In this document: positions 1 to 8,167 of the stretch, piece after piece
Numbering within the stretch: the first letter of the stretch is position 1
Layout: every line of letters starts with the position of its first letter
Origin: Terriglobia bacterium
Lineage (GTDB): Bacteria > Acidobacteriota > Terriglobia > JAJPHL01
DNA: 64,000 bases
Direction: 5' to 3'
Assembly: GCA_021325275.1 (NCBI GenBank)
Contig: JAJPHL010000068.1
Span: 248,001 to 312,000, forward strand
Translations under genes and position numbers: made by a program
The notes under the pieces: model-generated
Told to the model about the DNA's origin: nothing
What the model saw: only the letters and a program-made list of their open reading frames with translations
The model's database searches: none

Positions 1-2
1 AT

Positions 3-1094
3 TGGGTGCTTTCCCTCGATGCCGACGAGCGTCTCGACCCCGAAGAAGCCCAACGCTTGCGGGAACTGATGGCCGGAAAGGCCGCCGCGTATCAAGTGAT
101 TATCCGCAACTACGTGCGCAGCTTGAACGAGCGTCTCTGGGACCAGGCGGCGCAAGCGAATCCCGGAACCTTCGAGGAGTCGCGCGAATATCCCGCCTAC
201 CTGGAACACAAAAACGTGCGACTCTTCCGCCGCGATCCGCGGATTCACTTCGTCCATCGCGTTCACGAAAGCGTCGGACCGCAGGTGCAGGCGCACGGCC
301 TGATGCTCGGCGAGGCCGGCTTTCTCATTCATCACTTCGGACTTGCGGTGCAAGGCGACGAGCGCACGCGCAAGAACGAACTGTACCGGCGCATGGGAGA
401 AGCGAAAGTCCGCGAGAATCCGCGCGACGCGCAGGCGCATTTTGAGCTCGGCCTCGAATTGTTCGAGCATTTCGGAGCGGCGCCAGATTTATTGAGAGAA
501 GCGCTCCAGCATTTCACAGTCGCCGCCAAGCTCAATCCCAAACTTTCAGTCGCGTGGCTCTTTCAAGGACTGGCGTGTTTGAAGCTCGGCCACGATCGCC
601 GCGCCGTCGACTGCTTGCATCGTGCGAAGCGCGCCATGCGCGACACGGCGATCATCGCGGAATCCGAAGGCGACGCGCAATTCAACCTCGGCGATCTCGC
701 GGCCGCGGAGCAGGCGTATCGCCGCGCGTTGAAACTGTCGCCGGAATCGCCGACCGTCGAGAGCAAGCTCGGCCTCGCCTGCGTGCGCGCAGGGCGCGGC
801 GACGCGGGAATCGCGCATCTGGTGCAGGCGTTGCAGCGCCAGCCCGAATGCGGCCACTTGTACGATCGTTTGGTCGCGGCGACCGTGAGTTTAAATCGCT
901 TGGACGATGCGGCCGCCGCTGCCGAGTGCAAGATTCGCAATACTGCGCCCGATGCCGACGCCTATCTTCGCGCGGCCGTGTTGCGCCATCGCTCGGGCGG
1001 CGGCGCGCGCGCGGTGGAGTTGCTTCACGCCGGCATCACGCGATTTCCCGAGGCTCCAAAATTGCGCCAATGCCTTACCGAGTTGTCTCGCTAA
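3..1094 (+). CDS. GT2 glycosyltransferase with TPR C-terminus (5' truncated)
   Basis: The reading frame is open to the window edge, and the first visible residues, WVLSLDADER, match the end of a family 2 glycosyltransferase catalytic domain, where DAD binds metal and nucleotide sugar. So the catalytic N-terminus lies upstream. From about residue 130 the protein consists of tetratricopeptide repeats, for example FELGLELFEHFG, AWLFQGLACLKLG, AQFNLGDLAAAEQAYRRAL and VESKLGLACVRAG. Such GT2-TPR fusions glycosylate proteins or cell-surface glycans in the cytoplasm. It lies 180 bp upstream of two flagellin genes in the same orientation, which suggests (inference) a role in flagellin modification. 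Confidence 0.85.
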   Translation, partial: WVLSLDADERLDPEEAQRLRELMAGKAAAYQVIIRNYVRSLNERLWDQAAQANPGTFEESREYPAYLEHKNVRLFRRDPRIHFVHRVHESVGPQVQAHGLMLGEAGFLIHHFGLAVQGDERTRKNELYRRMGEAKVRENPRDAQAHFELGLELFEHFGAAPDLLREALQHFTVAAKLNPKLSVAWLFQGLACLKLGHDRRAVDCLHRAKRAMRDTAIIAESEGDAQFNLGDLAAAEQAYRRALKLSPESPTVESKLGLACVRAGRGDAGIAHLVQALQRQPECGHLYDRLVAATVSLNRLDDAAAAAECKIRNTAPDADAYLRAAVLRHRSGGGARAVELLHAGITRFPEAPKLRQCLTELSR

Positions 1095-1139
1095 GCGACA
1101 GTCCTACAAGCACGCCTCTCTCCACAGTTTCCTCCTCGC

Positions 1140-1166
1140 TAAAGCCTTTCCGTTTCTTCCCGATCT
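1140..1166 (+). promoter_or_regulatory. sigma-28 (FliA) type promoter of first flagellin
   Basis: TAAAGCCT at 1140-1147 and CCCGATCT at 1159-1166 are separated by exactly 11 bases. This matches the enterobacterial FliA consensus TAAAGTTT-N11-GCCGATAA in spacing and in most bases. It sits about 108 bp upstream of the flagellin start, as expected for a late flagellar gene. Confidence 0.6.
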
Positions 1167-1273
1167 AGTCTGTGTAACAAGAAAACAAACCGCGCAAACG
1201 GGTAATAAAGCCTCTCGTGAGGCAAAAGCCTGAACGCGAATCACCCGACGCGGAAAAACAAGGAGCAACGTAT

Positions 1274-2089
1274 ATGGCTTTGAGTGTTCTCAATAACGTT
1301 TCCGCGCTTTCGGCCGAGCACCAACTCTCCGCGACGCAGAACAATCTTTCCAATGTCTTGAATCAATTGTCTTCGGGCAACCGCATCAACAGCGGCGCCG
1401 ACGATGCAGCCGGCTTGTCCATTGCAAATGGCTTGCAGGCGAACGTCATCGCGCTGAACCAGTCGGTGCAGAATGCCAACGGCGGCGTGGGTCAGTTGCA
1501 GGTCGCCGACGGCGCCCTCAGCCAGGTCACCACGCTGTTGAACCGCGCTGTCACGCTGGCCACTGAAGCCGCCAACGGCACGGTGACCTCGGCGCAACAG
1601 ACCTCGATCGACACCGAGTTCAGCTCGATCAAGAACGAAATCTCGCGCATCGGCACCGACACGACCTACAACGGTTCGTCGGTCTTCACCGGCAGCGCCA
1701 CGTCGATCTTCCTGAGCGACGCCAAGAGCCAGAGCACCATCGCGGTGACCATCGGCACGCTGTCGGCGACCACCTTGTCGCTGAACGGCAACAGCATGAC
1801 CAGTGCGTCGAATGCAGCCACGGCTCTGACGGCGATCAACACCGCCATCGGCACTGTCGCGTCCACGCGCGGCACGCTCGGCGCTACGATCAACCGCCTG
1901 AACTCCGCGGTCAACGTCATGAACACGCAGGTGACCAACCTGACTTCGGCGGAGGACGGCATCCAGGGCGCGAACATCGCGCAGGACGTGGCCGATATGT
2001 CGAAGTATCAAATCCTGAATCAAACGGGTATGTCTGCCTTGGCGCAAGCCAACCAGACGCAGCAATCCATCCTCACCCTGCTCCACTAA
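1274..2089 (+). CDS. fliC: flagellin (first copy)
   Basis: A 271-residue flagellin, the subunit of the filament. The N-terminus carries the conserved D0/D1 signature (LSSGNRINSGADDAAGLSIA) and the C-terminus the matching D1/D0 helix (NQTGMSALAQANQTQQSIL). The variable D2/D3 region is very short, so the protein is near the minimum for a flagellin. I chose ATG 1274 because AAGGAGC lies about 8 bases upstream and the protein then starts MALSVLNN like the second copy; an in-frame GTG at 1217 lacks this support. A strong hairpin follows the stop. Confidence 0.97.
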   Translation: MALSVLNNVSALSAEHQLSATQNNLSNVLNQLSSGNRINSGADDAAGLSIANGLQANVIALNQSVQNANGGVGQLQVADGALSQVTTLLNRAVTLATEAANGTVTSAQQTSIDTEFSSIKNEISRIGTDTTYNGSSVFTGSATSIFLSDAKSQSTIAVTIGTLSATTLSLNGNSMTSASNAATALTAINTAIGTVASTRGTLGATINRLNSAVNVMNTQVTNLTSAEDGIQGANIAQDVADMSKYQILNQTGMSALAQANQTQQSILTLLH

Positions 2090-2112
2090 AGCAGGTCGAT
2101 GGATCTCTCGGC

Positions 2113-2148
2113 GCGGCCCGGAACTTCGGGGGGAGCTACCCGGGCCGC
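2113..2148 (+). terminator. GC-rich hairpin after first flagellin
   Basis: GCGGCCCGG at 2113-2121 pairs perfectly with CCGGGCCGC at 2140-2148 around an 18-nt loop. It starts 24 nt after the flagellin stop. There is no U-tract, so it is either a factor-assisted terminator or a 3'-end stabiliser. Confidence 0.5.
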
Positions 2149-2165
2149 CGCTGAGTAAGATGGAG

Positions 2166-2185
2166 GACAGGCTTCCTCGCCTGTC
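2166..2185. repeat. short GACAGGC/GCCTGTC palindrome
   Basis: GACAGGC at 2166-2172 and GCCTGTC at 2179-2185 form a 7-bp stem with a 6-nt loop. The same arm occurs at 8882-8900 in another intergenic gap, so this is probably a dispersed short palindrome. Confidence 0.45.
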
Positions 2186-2253
2186 GCCTTTCGGAGTGAT
2201 TGTCTGAGTGAGTTTTAACGTTTTTTTCCCGCACAAAATCCACTGCCTCACAC

Positions 2254-2281
2254 TAAAGCATGTAACACGATGGGCCGATAG
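2254..2281 (+). promoter_or_regulatory. sigma-28 type promoter of second flagellin
   Basis: TAAAGCAT at 2254-2261 and GCCGATAG at 2274-2281 match FliA -35 and -10 elements with a 12-base spacer, one more than at the first flagellin. It lies about 88 bp upstream of the start codon. The two flagellins therefore appear to be transcribed from separate promoters. Confidence 0.6.
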
Positions 2282-2368
2282 ATCTCTTGAGGGCGAAGTA
2301 CACGCAAGTTGCTTCAAGCCCCCGATGCACAGTGAAGTGCCTCGACCCCCAAATAGGAGATCTGTTTT

Positions 2369-3184
2369 ATGTCCTTGAGTGTACTTAACAACGTTTCAGC
2401 TTTAACGGCTGAGAATCAGCTCAACATTACGCAGGGAAGTCTGTCGAAGACTTTGCAGCAGTTGTCTTCGGGTCAGCGAATCAACAGCGGTGCGGACGAT
2501 GCCGCCGGCCTGGCGATCGCCAATGGACTTCAAGCCAACACCACGGCCCTGAATCAGTCCGTGCAGAACGCCAACGACGGCGTGGGCGAATTGCAAGTCG
2601 CCGACGGCGCGCTAAGCCAAGTGACCACGCTGCTGAATCGCGCCGTGACCTTGGCTACCGAAGCCGCTAACGGCACCGTGACCTCCTCGCAACAAGCGTC
2701 GATCGACACGGAATTCCAATCGATCAAGAACGAAATCTCGCGCATCGGCACCGACACGACCTACAACGGTTCGTCGGTCTTCACCGGCGGCGCCACGTCG
2801 ATCTTCTTGAGCGACGCCAATACGCAAAGCACGATCGCGACGACGGTCGGCACGCTGTCGGCCACCACGCTGTCGCTGAACGGCAACAGCATGACGAGCA
2901 CGGCGAACGCGGCCACGGCGCTGACGGCGATCAACAACGCCATCAGTACGGTCGCCTCCACGCGCGGCAACCTCGGTGCGACGATCAACCGCTTGAACTC
3001 CGCGGTGAACGTCATGCAGACGCAGGTGCAGAACCTGACTTCGGCCGAAAACGGCATCATGGGCGCCAACATCGCCGAGGATGTTGCCAACATGGCGAAG
3101 TATCAGATCCTGAACCAGACGGGCATGTCGGCGCTGGCGCAAGCCAACCAGACGCAGCAGCAAATCCTGCAACTGTTCCACTAA
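2369..3184 (+). CDS. fliC: flagellin (second copy)
   Basis: Also 271 residues and closely similar to the first flagellin over its whole length, differing by scattered substitutions mainly near the N-terminal helix and in the central region. It has the same D0/D1 blocks (LSSGQRINSGADDAAGLAIA) and ends QQQILQLFH. TAGGAGA lies 12 bases before ATG 2369. Tandem duplication is the simplest origin. Identical stretches in the D1-coding part (around 1636-1700 and 2731-2795) suggest recent duplication or gene conversion. Confidence 0.97.
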   Translation: MSLSVLNNVSALTAENQLNITQGSLSKTLQQLSSGQRINSGADDAAGLAIANGLQANTTALNQSVQNANDGVGELQVADGALSQVTTLLNRAVTLATEAANGTVTSSQQASIDTEFQSIKNEISRIGTDTTYNGSSVFTGGATSIFLSDANTQSTIATTVGTLSATTLSLNGNSMTSTANAATALTAINNAISTVASTRGNLGATINRLNSAVNVMQTQVQNLTSAENGIMGANIAEDVANMAKYQILNQTGMSALAQANQTQQQILQLFH

Positions 3185-3220
3185 ACAGGACGGTAGTAGG
3201 TAACTTCGAGTTGGGGGAAA

Positions 3221-3264
3221 GAACCGAGGCCGGTTGAGCGCCACCAAGCTCGCCGCCTCGGTTC
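3221..3264 (+). terminator. hairpin between second flagellin and fliD
   Basis: GAACCGAGGC at 3221-3230 pairs perfectly with GCCTCGGTTC at 3255-3264, and flanking GGGGAAAG/CTTTCCC can extend the stem. It begins 37 nt after the flagellin stop and ends close to a possible weak sigma-28 -10 (GCCGATGA, 3282-3289) for fliD. It may be an attenuator or a terminator. Confidence 0.5.
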
Positions 3265-3306
3265 AGGCTTTCGCCTTTCCCGCCGATGAAATAAGAAAGA
3301 CCACGC

Positions 3307-4677
3307 ATGTCAACTTCTTCCTCGACGTCGATTCTTAGTGTCGGCACCAACAGTCAAGGGTTACCGACGCTCGGCAACACCGTCTCGGGCGGAATTGACG
3401 TCAACTCGGCGGTGAACACGGCGCTGGCGGCGGCGGAAATCCCAATGCAGTTGCTGCAGCAGCAGCAGAGCAAGCTGCAGTCGCAGGACAGTTCGCTCAG
3501 TCAAGTTTCAACCGATCTTTCCTCGTTGCTGACGAGCGTACAAGCTCTCGGCGACCCCTGGGGAGCGCTGAATTCGATGACCACCACCAGTTCCGACACC
3601 TCGGTGGTCACGGCCAGCGCGGCTGCCGGATCGCAAGCCGGCAATCACACCGTGGTGGTCGGTAATTTGGCCACGAAATCGTCCTACTATTCAAGCGAAC
3701 TCGCCAGCGGCTCCACGACCTTTACGGCCGGCACGATCACGCTCAAGGTCGGATCGGGATCGGCGGTGACAATTCCCGCCAGCGGCACGGCCAACACGTT
3801 GACCAGCCTTGCGCAGGACATCAATAACGCGAATGCCGGTATCACCGCGACGGTTGTCACCGATGCCGGTGGCTCTCGCCTGGCGATGGTCGCCAATTCC
3901 AGCGGCGCGGCCAGCGACATTTCGGTGACGGGCAACACCACGGGTCTGACGATGACAAAAGCCGTTGCGGGCGTCGACGCTTCGTTGACCGTCGACGGCG
4001 TTCCGGTGGACAGCGCGTCGAATACGGTCACTACAATTCCCGGAATCACGCTGAATCTGCAAAGCGCCGCGCCGAGCGAAACGATCAGCGTCGGTGTTTC
4101 CGCCGATACTTCGGCGGCATCGAGCGCCGTGCAAGGGTTTGTCTCGGCGTACAACACGGTCATCAACGAAATCAACGCGCAGGCCGCCACAAGTTCGAGC
4201 GGCGCGTCGTCGTCGGCGGTCTTGGCCGGCGATTCCACGATTCGCGACATTCAGCAGCGCATCCTCACCGACGTCACGACGTCCCTGACCGGCAACGGCG
4301 GCATCAATAATCTCGAGACGCTGGGCGTGCAGATGAACAACGACGGCACGTTGACGGTCAACACGGCCACACTGAACAACGCGCTGAACACGAACTTCTC
4401 CGCGGTGCAGAATTTCTTCCAGAATGCCTCGGGCTTGGCGCCGACGTTCTCCAGCGACCTGTACAACCTGACAGATCCGACGCAAGGTGAAGTCGCCTTG
4501 GTGGTCAAAGGCAACAACGCCACGATTTCGGCGCTGCAAAACTCGATCAACGACGATCAGGTAAACCTTACGAGTCAACAGTCGATGTTAGAGAGCGAGT
4601 ACAACGCGATCAACACGACGCTCGAGGAATTGCCGACGTTGCAAGCGCAGACCTCGGCGCAGTTGCAGAATATTTAG
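3307..4677 (+). CDS. fliD: flagellar filament cap protein FliD
   Basis: A 456-residue hook-associated protein 2, which caps the filament and promotes flagellin polymerisation outside the cell. The N-terminus has the FliD_N pattern (GIDVNSAVNTALAAAEIPM followed by a Gln-rich coiled coil). The middle is the Ser/Thr/Ala-rich beta region, and FliD_C lies near residues 225-440, ending in a coiled coil (QSMLESEYNAINTTLEELP). The length is normal. The promoter may be GCCGATGA at 3282-3289 with a poor -35. The order flagellin, fliD, fliS is the classic late flagellar arrangement. Confidence 0.95.
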   Translation: MSTSSSTSILSVGTNSQGLPTLGNTVSGGIDVNSAVNTALAAAEIPMQLLQQQQSKLQSQDSSLSQVSTDLSSLLTSVQALGDPWGALNSMTTTSSDTSVVTASAAAGSQAGNHTVVVGNLATKSSYYSSELASGSTTFTAGTITLKVGSGSAVTIPASGTANTLTSLAQDINNANAGITATVVTDAGGSRLAMVANSSGAASDISVTGNTTGLTMTKAVAGVDASLTVDGVPVDSASNTVTTIPGITLNLQSAAPSETISVGVSADTSAASSAVQGFVSAYNTVINEINAQAATSSSGASSSAVLAGDSTIRDIQQRILTDVTTSLTGNGGINNLETLGVQMNNDGTLTVNTATLNNALNTNFSAVQNFFQNASGLAPTFSSDLYNLTDPTQGEVALVVKGNNATISALQNSINDDQVNLTSQQSMLESEYNAINTTLEELPTLQAQTSAQLQNI

Positions 4678-4718
4678 CGGAGAGCGCCCGCAAGAGTCCG
4701 ATCGGAGCGATCCAAAAA

Positions 4719-5132
4719 ATGACGAATCCCGCTCTCGTATACCGCCAGCAAGCTGTTCGCACGGCGAGCGCTTTGGGTTTGGTGGTCCTACTTTACGATT
4801 CGCTGCTGTTGTCGCTGAATCGCGCGATTCGCGCCTTCGACGCCGGCCAAATCGAATTGCGCGTCACCGAGTTAAATAGCGCGTTGCAAGTGCTGGACAC
4901 GCTTCAGCGCACGCTCGATTTCGAAAAAGGCGGCGATGTTGCCGCCACCTTGGATCGCCTGTACGAGGCATGCCGAGGGGCGATTCTGGGCGCGAATATC
5001 AGTCAGAAGAAAGATGCCATCGTGAAGATTGCCGGGCAACTGCAAGGCGTCCGCGACGCATGGCGTGAGGCGGACCTGAAGTCGAGTCTCGAACAAGGTC
5101 AGTTGGCGGGAGCCGGAACTTGGAACGCCTAA
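4719..5132 (+). CDS. fliS: flagellin export chaperone FliS
   Basis: A 137-residue, all-helical protein with the FliS layout: N-terminal YRQQAVRTASALGLVVLLYDSLL, then a helix bundle containing FEKGGDVAATLDRLYEACRGAILGAN. FliS binds the flagellin C-terminus in the cytoplasm, prevents premature polymerisation and delivers subunits to the export gate. The gene follows fliD by 41 bp. Its TAA stop shares a base with the next start (TAATG), so the downstream small gene is probably translationally coupled. Confidence 0.93.
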   Translation: MTNPALVYRQQAVRTASALGLVVLLYDSLLLSLNRAIRAFDAGQIELRVTELNSALQVLDTLQRTLDFEKGGDVAATLDRLYEACRGAILGANISQKKDAIVKIAGQLQGVRDAWREADLKSSLEQGQLAGAGTWNA

Positions 5133-5434
5133 TGTCACCGCTGGAAGGCGCCATCGCAAGCGCCAATCGGAAAATCGCAGCTTTCTTGGAAGCGGAGTGC
5201 CCCACGCTGCCGCCGGTTCGCGACGGATTGGCCGGCGTAGCGCCGTTTTTGCCGTGCACGGATCCTACTGACCAGGAACGGGCGGCGTTGCAGGAATATC
5301 GCCAGAATCTTCAGGCGCTGCAAGCGGGAATCGAGCGTCTCGGCGATCGATTGCTCGAACGGCGCGCCGCCGTTGCCGGAAAGCTTCGCCGCGTGAAAGT
5401 CGCGCGGACGTATCAGCAGTTCGCAGGCTTGTAG
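5132..5434 (+). CDS. small FliT-like flagellar protein
   Basis: A 100-residue, largely helical protein with a probable coiled coil (QEYRQNLQALQAGIERLGDRLLERR) and a basic tail. I chose ATG 5132 because it overlaps the fliS stop as TAATG. Its position after fliS and its size and helicity match the FliT/FlgN export-chaperone group, but no diagnostic motif is visible, so the function is inferred from context. Confidence 0.75.
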   Translation: MSPLEGAIASANRKIAAFLEAECPTLPPVRDGLAGVAPFLPCTDPTDQERAALQEYRQNLQALQAGIERLGDRLLERRAAVAGKLRRVKVARTYQQFAGL

Positions 5435-5512
5435 CGGCCCGCTACCCGTCTGCTGTCGCAAACGGTTCCAAAAACGCAATCCGGCATATGATCGTTGCCG
5501 GAGGTTCCGCGT

Positions 5513-6379
5513 TTGGTCGAACCAATTTCCCATTTTTTCCACTCGCATCGCCTGCGCCTGCAATTCTGGGATTGGGGCAGTGAAGGGAAGCCGGCGCTGC
5601 TACTGGTGCATGGCGCGCTCGATCACGCCCGCAACTGGGATTGGGTGGCGCGCGATCTTTCCCGCGACTATCACGTGTACGCGCTCGACTTGCGTGGTCA
5701 CGGCAACAGTGCGTGGGCGCCTGGCGCCACGTACACCGTTGTCGAGCACGTCCTCGACCTCTCGGCGCTCGCCGACATCATCCAAACGTTCCCGATTTAC
5801 ATCATTGGCCATTCGCTCGGTGGCGTGATTTCGCTGTTGTACTCGGGCGTCTATCCCGATCGCGTGAAAAAAGTCGTGGCCATCGAGGGTTTGGGATTGC
5901 CTCACGGTCATCGCGTGCACCGGCCGCTGACCGAAAAACTCCGCCGATGGATCGAGGAAATTCGGAACAGCGAACAGCGCGAGCCGAAGGCGTATCCGAA
6001 TTTGCAAGCGGCGGTGAATCGCATGAAGGAAGCGAATCCGCACTTGAGCGACGAGCAAGCGCGTCATCTCACGCTACACGGCACGAACTGGAACGCTGAC
6101 GGCTCGCTGATTTGGAAATTTGATAACTACGCGCGTCTTTTTCCGCCGTACGGGCACTCGCTCACGGATATGGCCGAGATTCACTCGCATATTACGTGTC
6201 CCGCGCTGCTGTTTTGGGGTACGGAAAGTTTTGCGGGCGATCCAACGAAGGACGGGCGCGCGTCAGGAATCCGGAACAAGCGCTTTGTAAGAGTAGAAAA
6301 AGCGGGCCACTGGCTGCATCACGACCAGTTGGAGCTTTTCCTGCGAGAGACGCGCGCGTTTTTCTCGGAAGGCGACTAG
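5513..6379 (+). CDS. alpha/beta hydrolase
   Basis: A hydrolase of the alpha/beta fold, about 288 residues. It has the oxyanion-hole region LLVHGALDHARNW, the nucleophile elbow GHSLGG with Ser, and a C-terminal GHWLHHDQ histidine. Similar proteins include esterases and epoxide or haloalkane hydrolases; the substrate cannot be told. I chose TTG 5513 because CCGGAGG (5497-5503) lies 9 bases upstream; the frame is open to an alternative TTG at 5495 that would place that ribosome site inside the coding region. No signal peptide is seen. Confidence 0.88.
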   Translation: MVEPISHFFHSHRLRLQFWDWGSEGKPALLLVHGALDHARNWDWVARDLSRDYHVYALDLRGHGNSAWAPGATYTVVEHVLDLSALADIIQTFPIYIIGHSLGGVISLLYSGVYPDRVKKVVAIEGLGLPHGHRVHRPLTEKLRRWIEEIRNSEQREPKAYPNLQAAVNRMKEANPHLSDEQARHLTLHGTNWNADGSLIWKFDNYARLFPPYGHSLTDMAEIHSHITCPALLFWGTESFAGDPTKDGRASGIRNKRFVRVEKAGHWLHHDQLELFLRETRAFFSEGD

Positions 6380-6380
6380 T

Positions 6381-6508
6381 TTTGGAGTGCGGCGACTTGT
6401 CGCCGCTTTGGTAGCCCGCGGCTTGACGCCGCGCTTCACGCAGTTACGAACGGGCGCGCGAGTCAAGCCTCGCGCGTCGAAAGCGGCGACAAGTCGCCGC
6501 ACTCCAAA
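6381..6508. repeat. palindromic element E1 filling a convergent gap
   Basis: A 128-bp element with perfect 29-nt terminal inverted arms at 6381-6409 and 6480-6508. Each arm contains its own small palindrome GCGGCGACTTGTCGCCGC. Inside lies a second nested pair, GGCTTGAC near 6420 and GTCAAGCC near 6461. It starts 2 nt after the hydrolase stop and ends on the base before the aldehyde dehydrogenase stop. A second copy with identical arms lies at 27171-27305. Confidence 0.9.
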
Positions 6509-7927
6509 TTAGCGCGCGATTGATTTCACCTGGAAAAACTCTTCTAGTCCCCACGCACCGAGTTCGCGGCCGACACCCGATTGCTTGTATCCGCCGAACG
6601 GCGCCAGCGGATTGAAGCGTCCGCCGTTGATGTCCACTTGACCTGTACGAATGCGTCGGGCCACACGCAACGCGCGAGCGGGATCTCCCGACCAAACGCC
6701 GCCCGCGAGTCCATAGATGGAGTCGTTGGCGATGCGCACGGCGTCGTCCTCGGTGTCGTACGGCAGGATCGAAAGTACCGGGCCGAAAATCTCTTCCTGT
6801 GCGATGGTCATGTCGGATTGCACGCCGGAAAAGAGCGTCGGCTCGACGAAGAATCCTTTTCCAAAAGCCGCGGGACGCCTGCCGCCCGCGATCAGCTTCG
6901 CGCCTTCTTGTTTTCCCTTGGCGATGTAGCCTTCCACGCGTTGGCGCTGTGTGCCGCTGATCAAGGGGCCGAGTTTCGTGGCCGGGTCGAGCGGATCGCC
7001 CATCGTGAGTTGCGACAAAGTTTGCGCGGCGAGCTTTTCCGCTTCTTCCAGGCGATTACGCGGGACCACCATGCGCGTCCATGCCGAACAAGTCTGTCCG
7101 GAGTTGAGCATGGCGTTTTTCGCGCCGGCGGGAACGGCTTTTTCAAACGGCGCGTCGTCGAGGATCACGAATGCCGATTTGCCGCCCAGTTCCAGTGTGA
7201 CTTTTTTGATTGTCTCGGCCGCGAGCGCCGACACGCGCTTGCCCGCGCGAACCGATCCCGTGAAACTCACCATGTCGACGCCCGGATGTCCGGCGATCGC
7301 CTCGCCCACAGTCGGCCCCGTCCCGCTCACGATGTTTACTACGCCCGCGGGCAATCCAATTGCGATACATGCTTCGGCCAAGATAAAAGCGTTGAGCGGC
7401 GCGATCTCCGACGGCTTGAGAACAACCGTGCATCCGGCGGCCAGCGCCGGCGCGACCTTGTTCATGATCTGATGAAGCGGATAATTCCACGGCGTGATCG
7501 CGCCGATCACGCCGAACGGCTCGCGCACCACGAGGGAATTGCCGACTTCTTGCTCCGTGACGAACGTGGCGATCATTTGCGCGTAATTGTTCGTCGTCAT
7601 CACCGGCAATCCCGCTTGGATCATGCCGGAAATCGAAATTGGCGTGCCGACTTCCCGGCTGATGGTTCGCGCGATAGCCTCGCCGCGTTCCTTCAACGCG
7701 CCCGCTAGCTTCGTGAGCCACGCGGCGCGTTCTTCCTTCGTGGTTTCGCCCCAAGGTCCTGTGAATGCACGCCGGGCCGCCGCTACGGCTTGGTCGACAT
7801 CGGCCGCCGTGCCTTCGGGAACGCTGCCGATTGTCTCTTCGGTGGAAGCGGATTGCACGTCGATGCTGGAATCAGATGCCGGTTTGCGCCATTCACCGTC
7901 GATATAGAGGTCGCCGTAGATTTGCAT
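6509..7927 (-). CDS. aldehyde dehydrogenase (NAD(P)-dependent)
   Basis: A 472-residue member of the aldehyde dehydrogenase superfamily, which oxidises aldehydes to acids with NAD(P)+ in the cytosol. Visible motifs are PWNYPLHQ, the Rossmann segment [12 protein letters not shown], the general-base Glu in LELGGK, the catalytic Cys in NSGQTCSA and EEIFGPVLS. Length is normal. I chose ATG 7927 ([13 protein letters not shown]) because the open frame further upstream is non-homologous in character. TATTCT lies 8 bases before this ATG without a ribosome site, so the mRNA may be nearly leaderless. The substrate is unknown. Confidence 0.95.
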   Translation of the reverse strand: MQIYGDLYIDGEWRKPASDSSIDVQSASTEETIGSVPEGTAADVDQAVAAARRAFTGPWGETTKEERAAWLTKLAGALKERGEAIARTISREVGTPISISGMIQAGLPVMTTNNYAQMIATFVTEQEVGNSLVVREPFGVIGAITPWNYPLHQIMNKVAPALAAGCTVVLKPSEIAPLNAFILAEACIAIGLPAGVVNIVSGTGPTVGEAIAGHPGVDMVSFTGSVRAGKRVSALAAETIKKVTLELGGKSAFVILDDAPFEKAVPAGAKNAMLNSGQTCSAWTRMVVPRNRLEEAEKLAAQTLSQLTMGDPLDPATKLGPLISGTQRQRVEGYIAKGKQEGAKLIAGGRRPAAFGKGFFVEPTLFSGVQSDMTIAQEEIFGPVLSILPYDTEDDAVRIANDSIYGLAGGVWSGDPARALRVARRIRTGQVDINGGRFNPLAPFGGYKQSGVGRELGAWGLEEFFQVKSIAR

Positions 7928-8154
7928 GGGAACCCAGAATATCGCAAAACGGGTACTATTAAATTCCGGCGAATTCTCCCGGCGCTCGTGGCACGCGGCG
8001 GACGCCGAGGCGGCGGATTTTGAGGCGCGCAACGATGGTCGGACGGTGGGGATAAAGCTGGTCCGTGTAGTTGATCAGCATACCCTTCGGTACGGGTTTA
8101 TCGAACAGTACCTTCCGGCGGCCGGAAGTAGGGTGAAACTGTCCATTTCTGCGA

Positions 8155-8160
8155 TATAAT
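8155..8160 (+). promoter_or_regulatory. -10 box TATAAT next to a TTG start
   Basis: A perfect TATAAT ends 7 bases before TTG 8168, and no Shine-Dalgarno sequence is present. Transcription starting 7 nt after the box would give an mRNA beginning at or next to the start codon. Confidence 0.55.
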
Positions 8161-8167
8161 CAAAGAA

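Noticed and set aside
1241-2317. Long minus-strand open frame opposite the first flagellin
   Set aside because: Its translation is Arg/Asp/Val-rich and low in complexity, a shadow of the high-GC flagellin codons; the flagellin frame is unmistakable. The same holds for frames opposite fliD and the second flagellin.
6381-6508. E1 as an insertion sequence or MITE with target duplication
   Set aside because: No target-site duplication is visible at either E element and no transposase is in the window; kept as an unclassified palindromic element.
6581-7708. Plus-strand open frame of 375 codons opposite the aldehyde dehydrogenase
   Set aside because: Antisense shadow of a strongly conserved enzyme; composition is Arg/His-rich.
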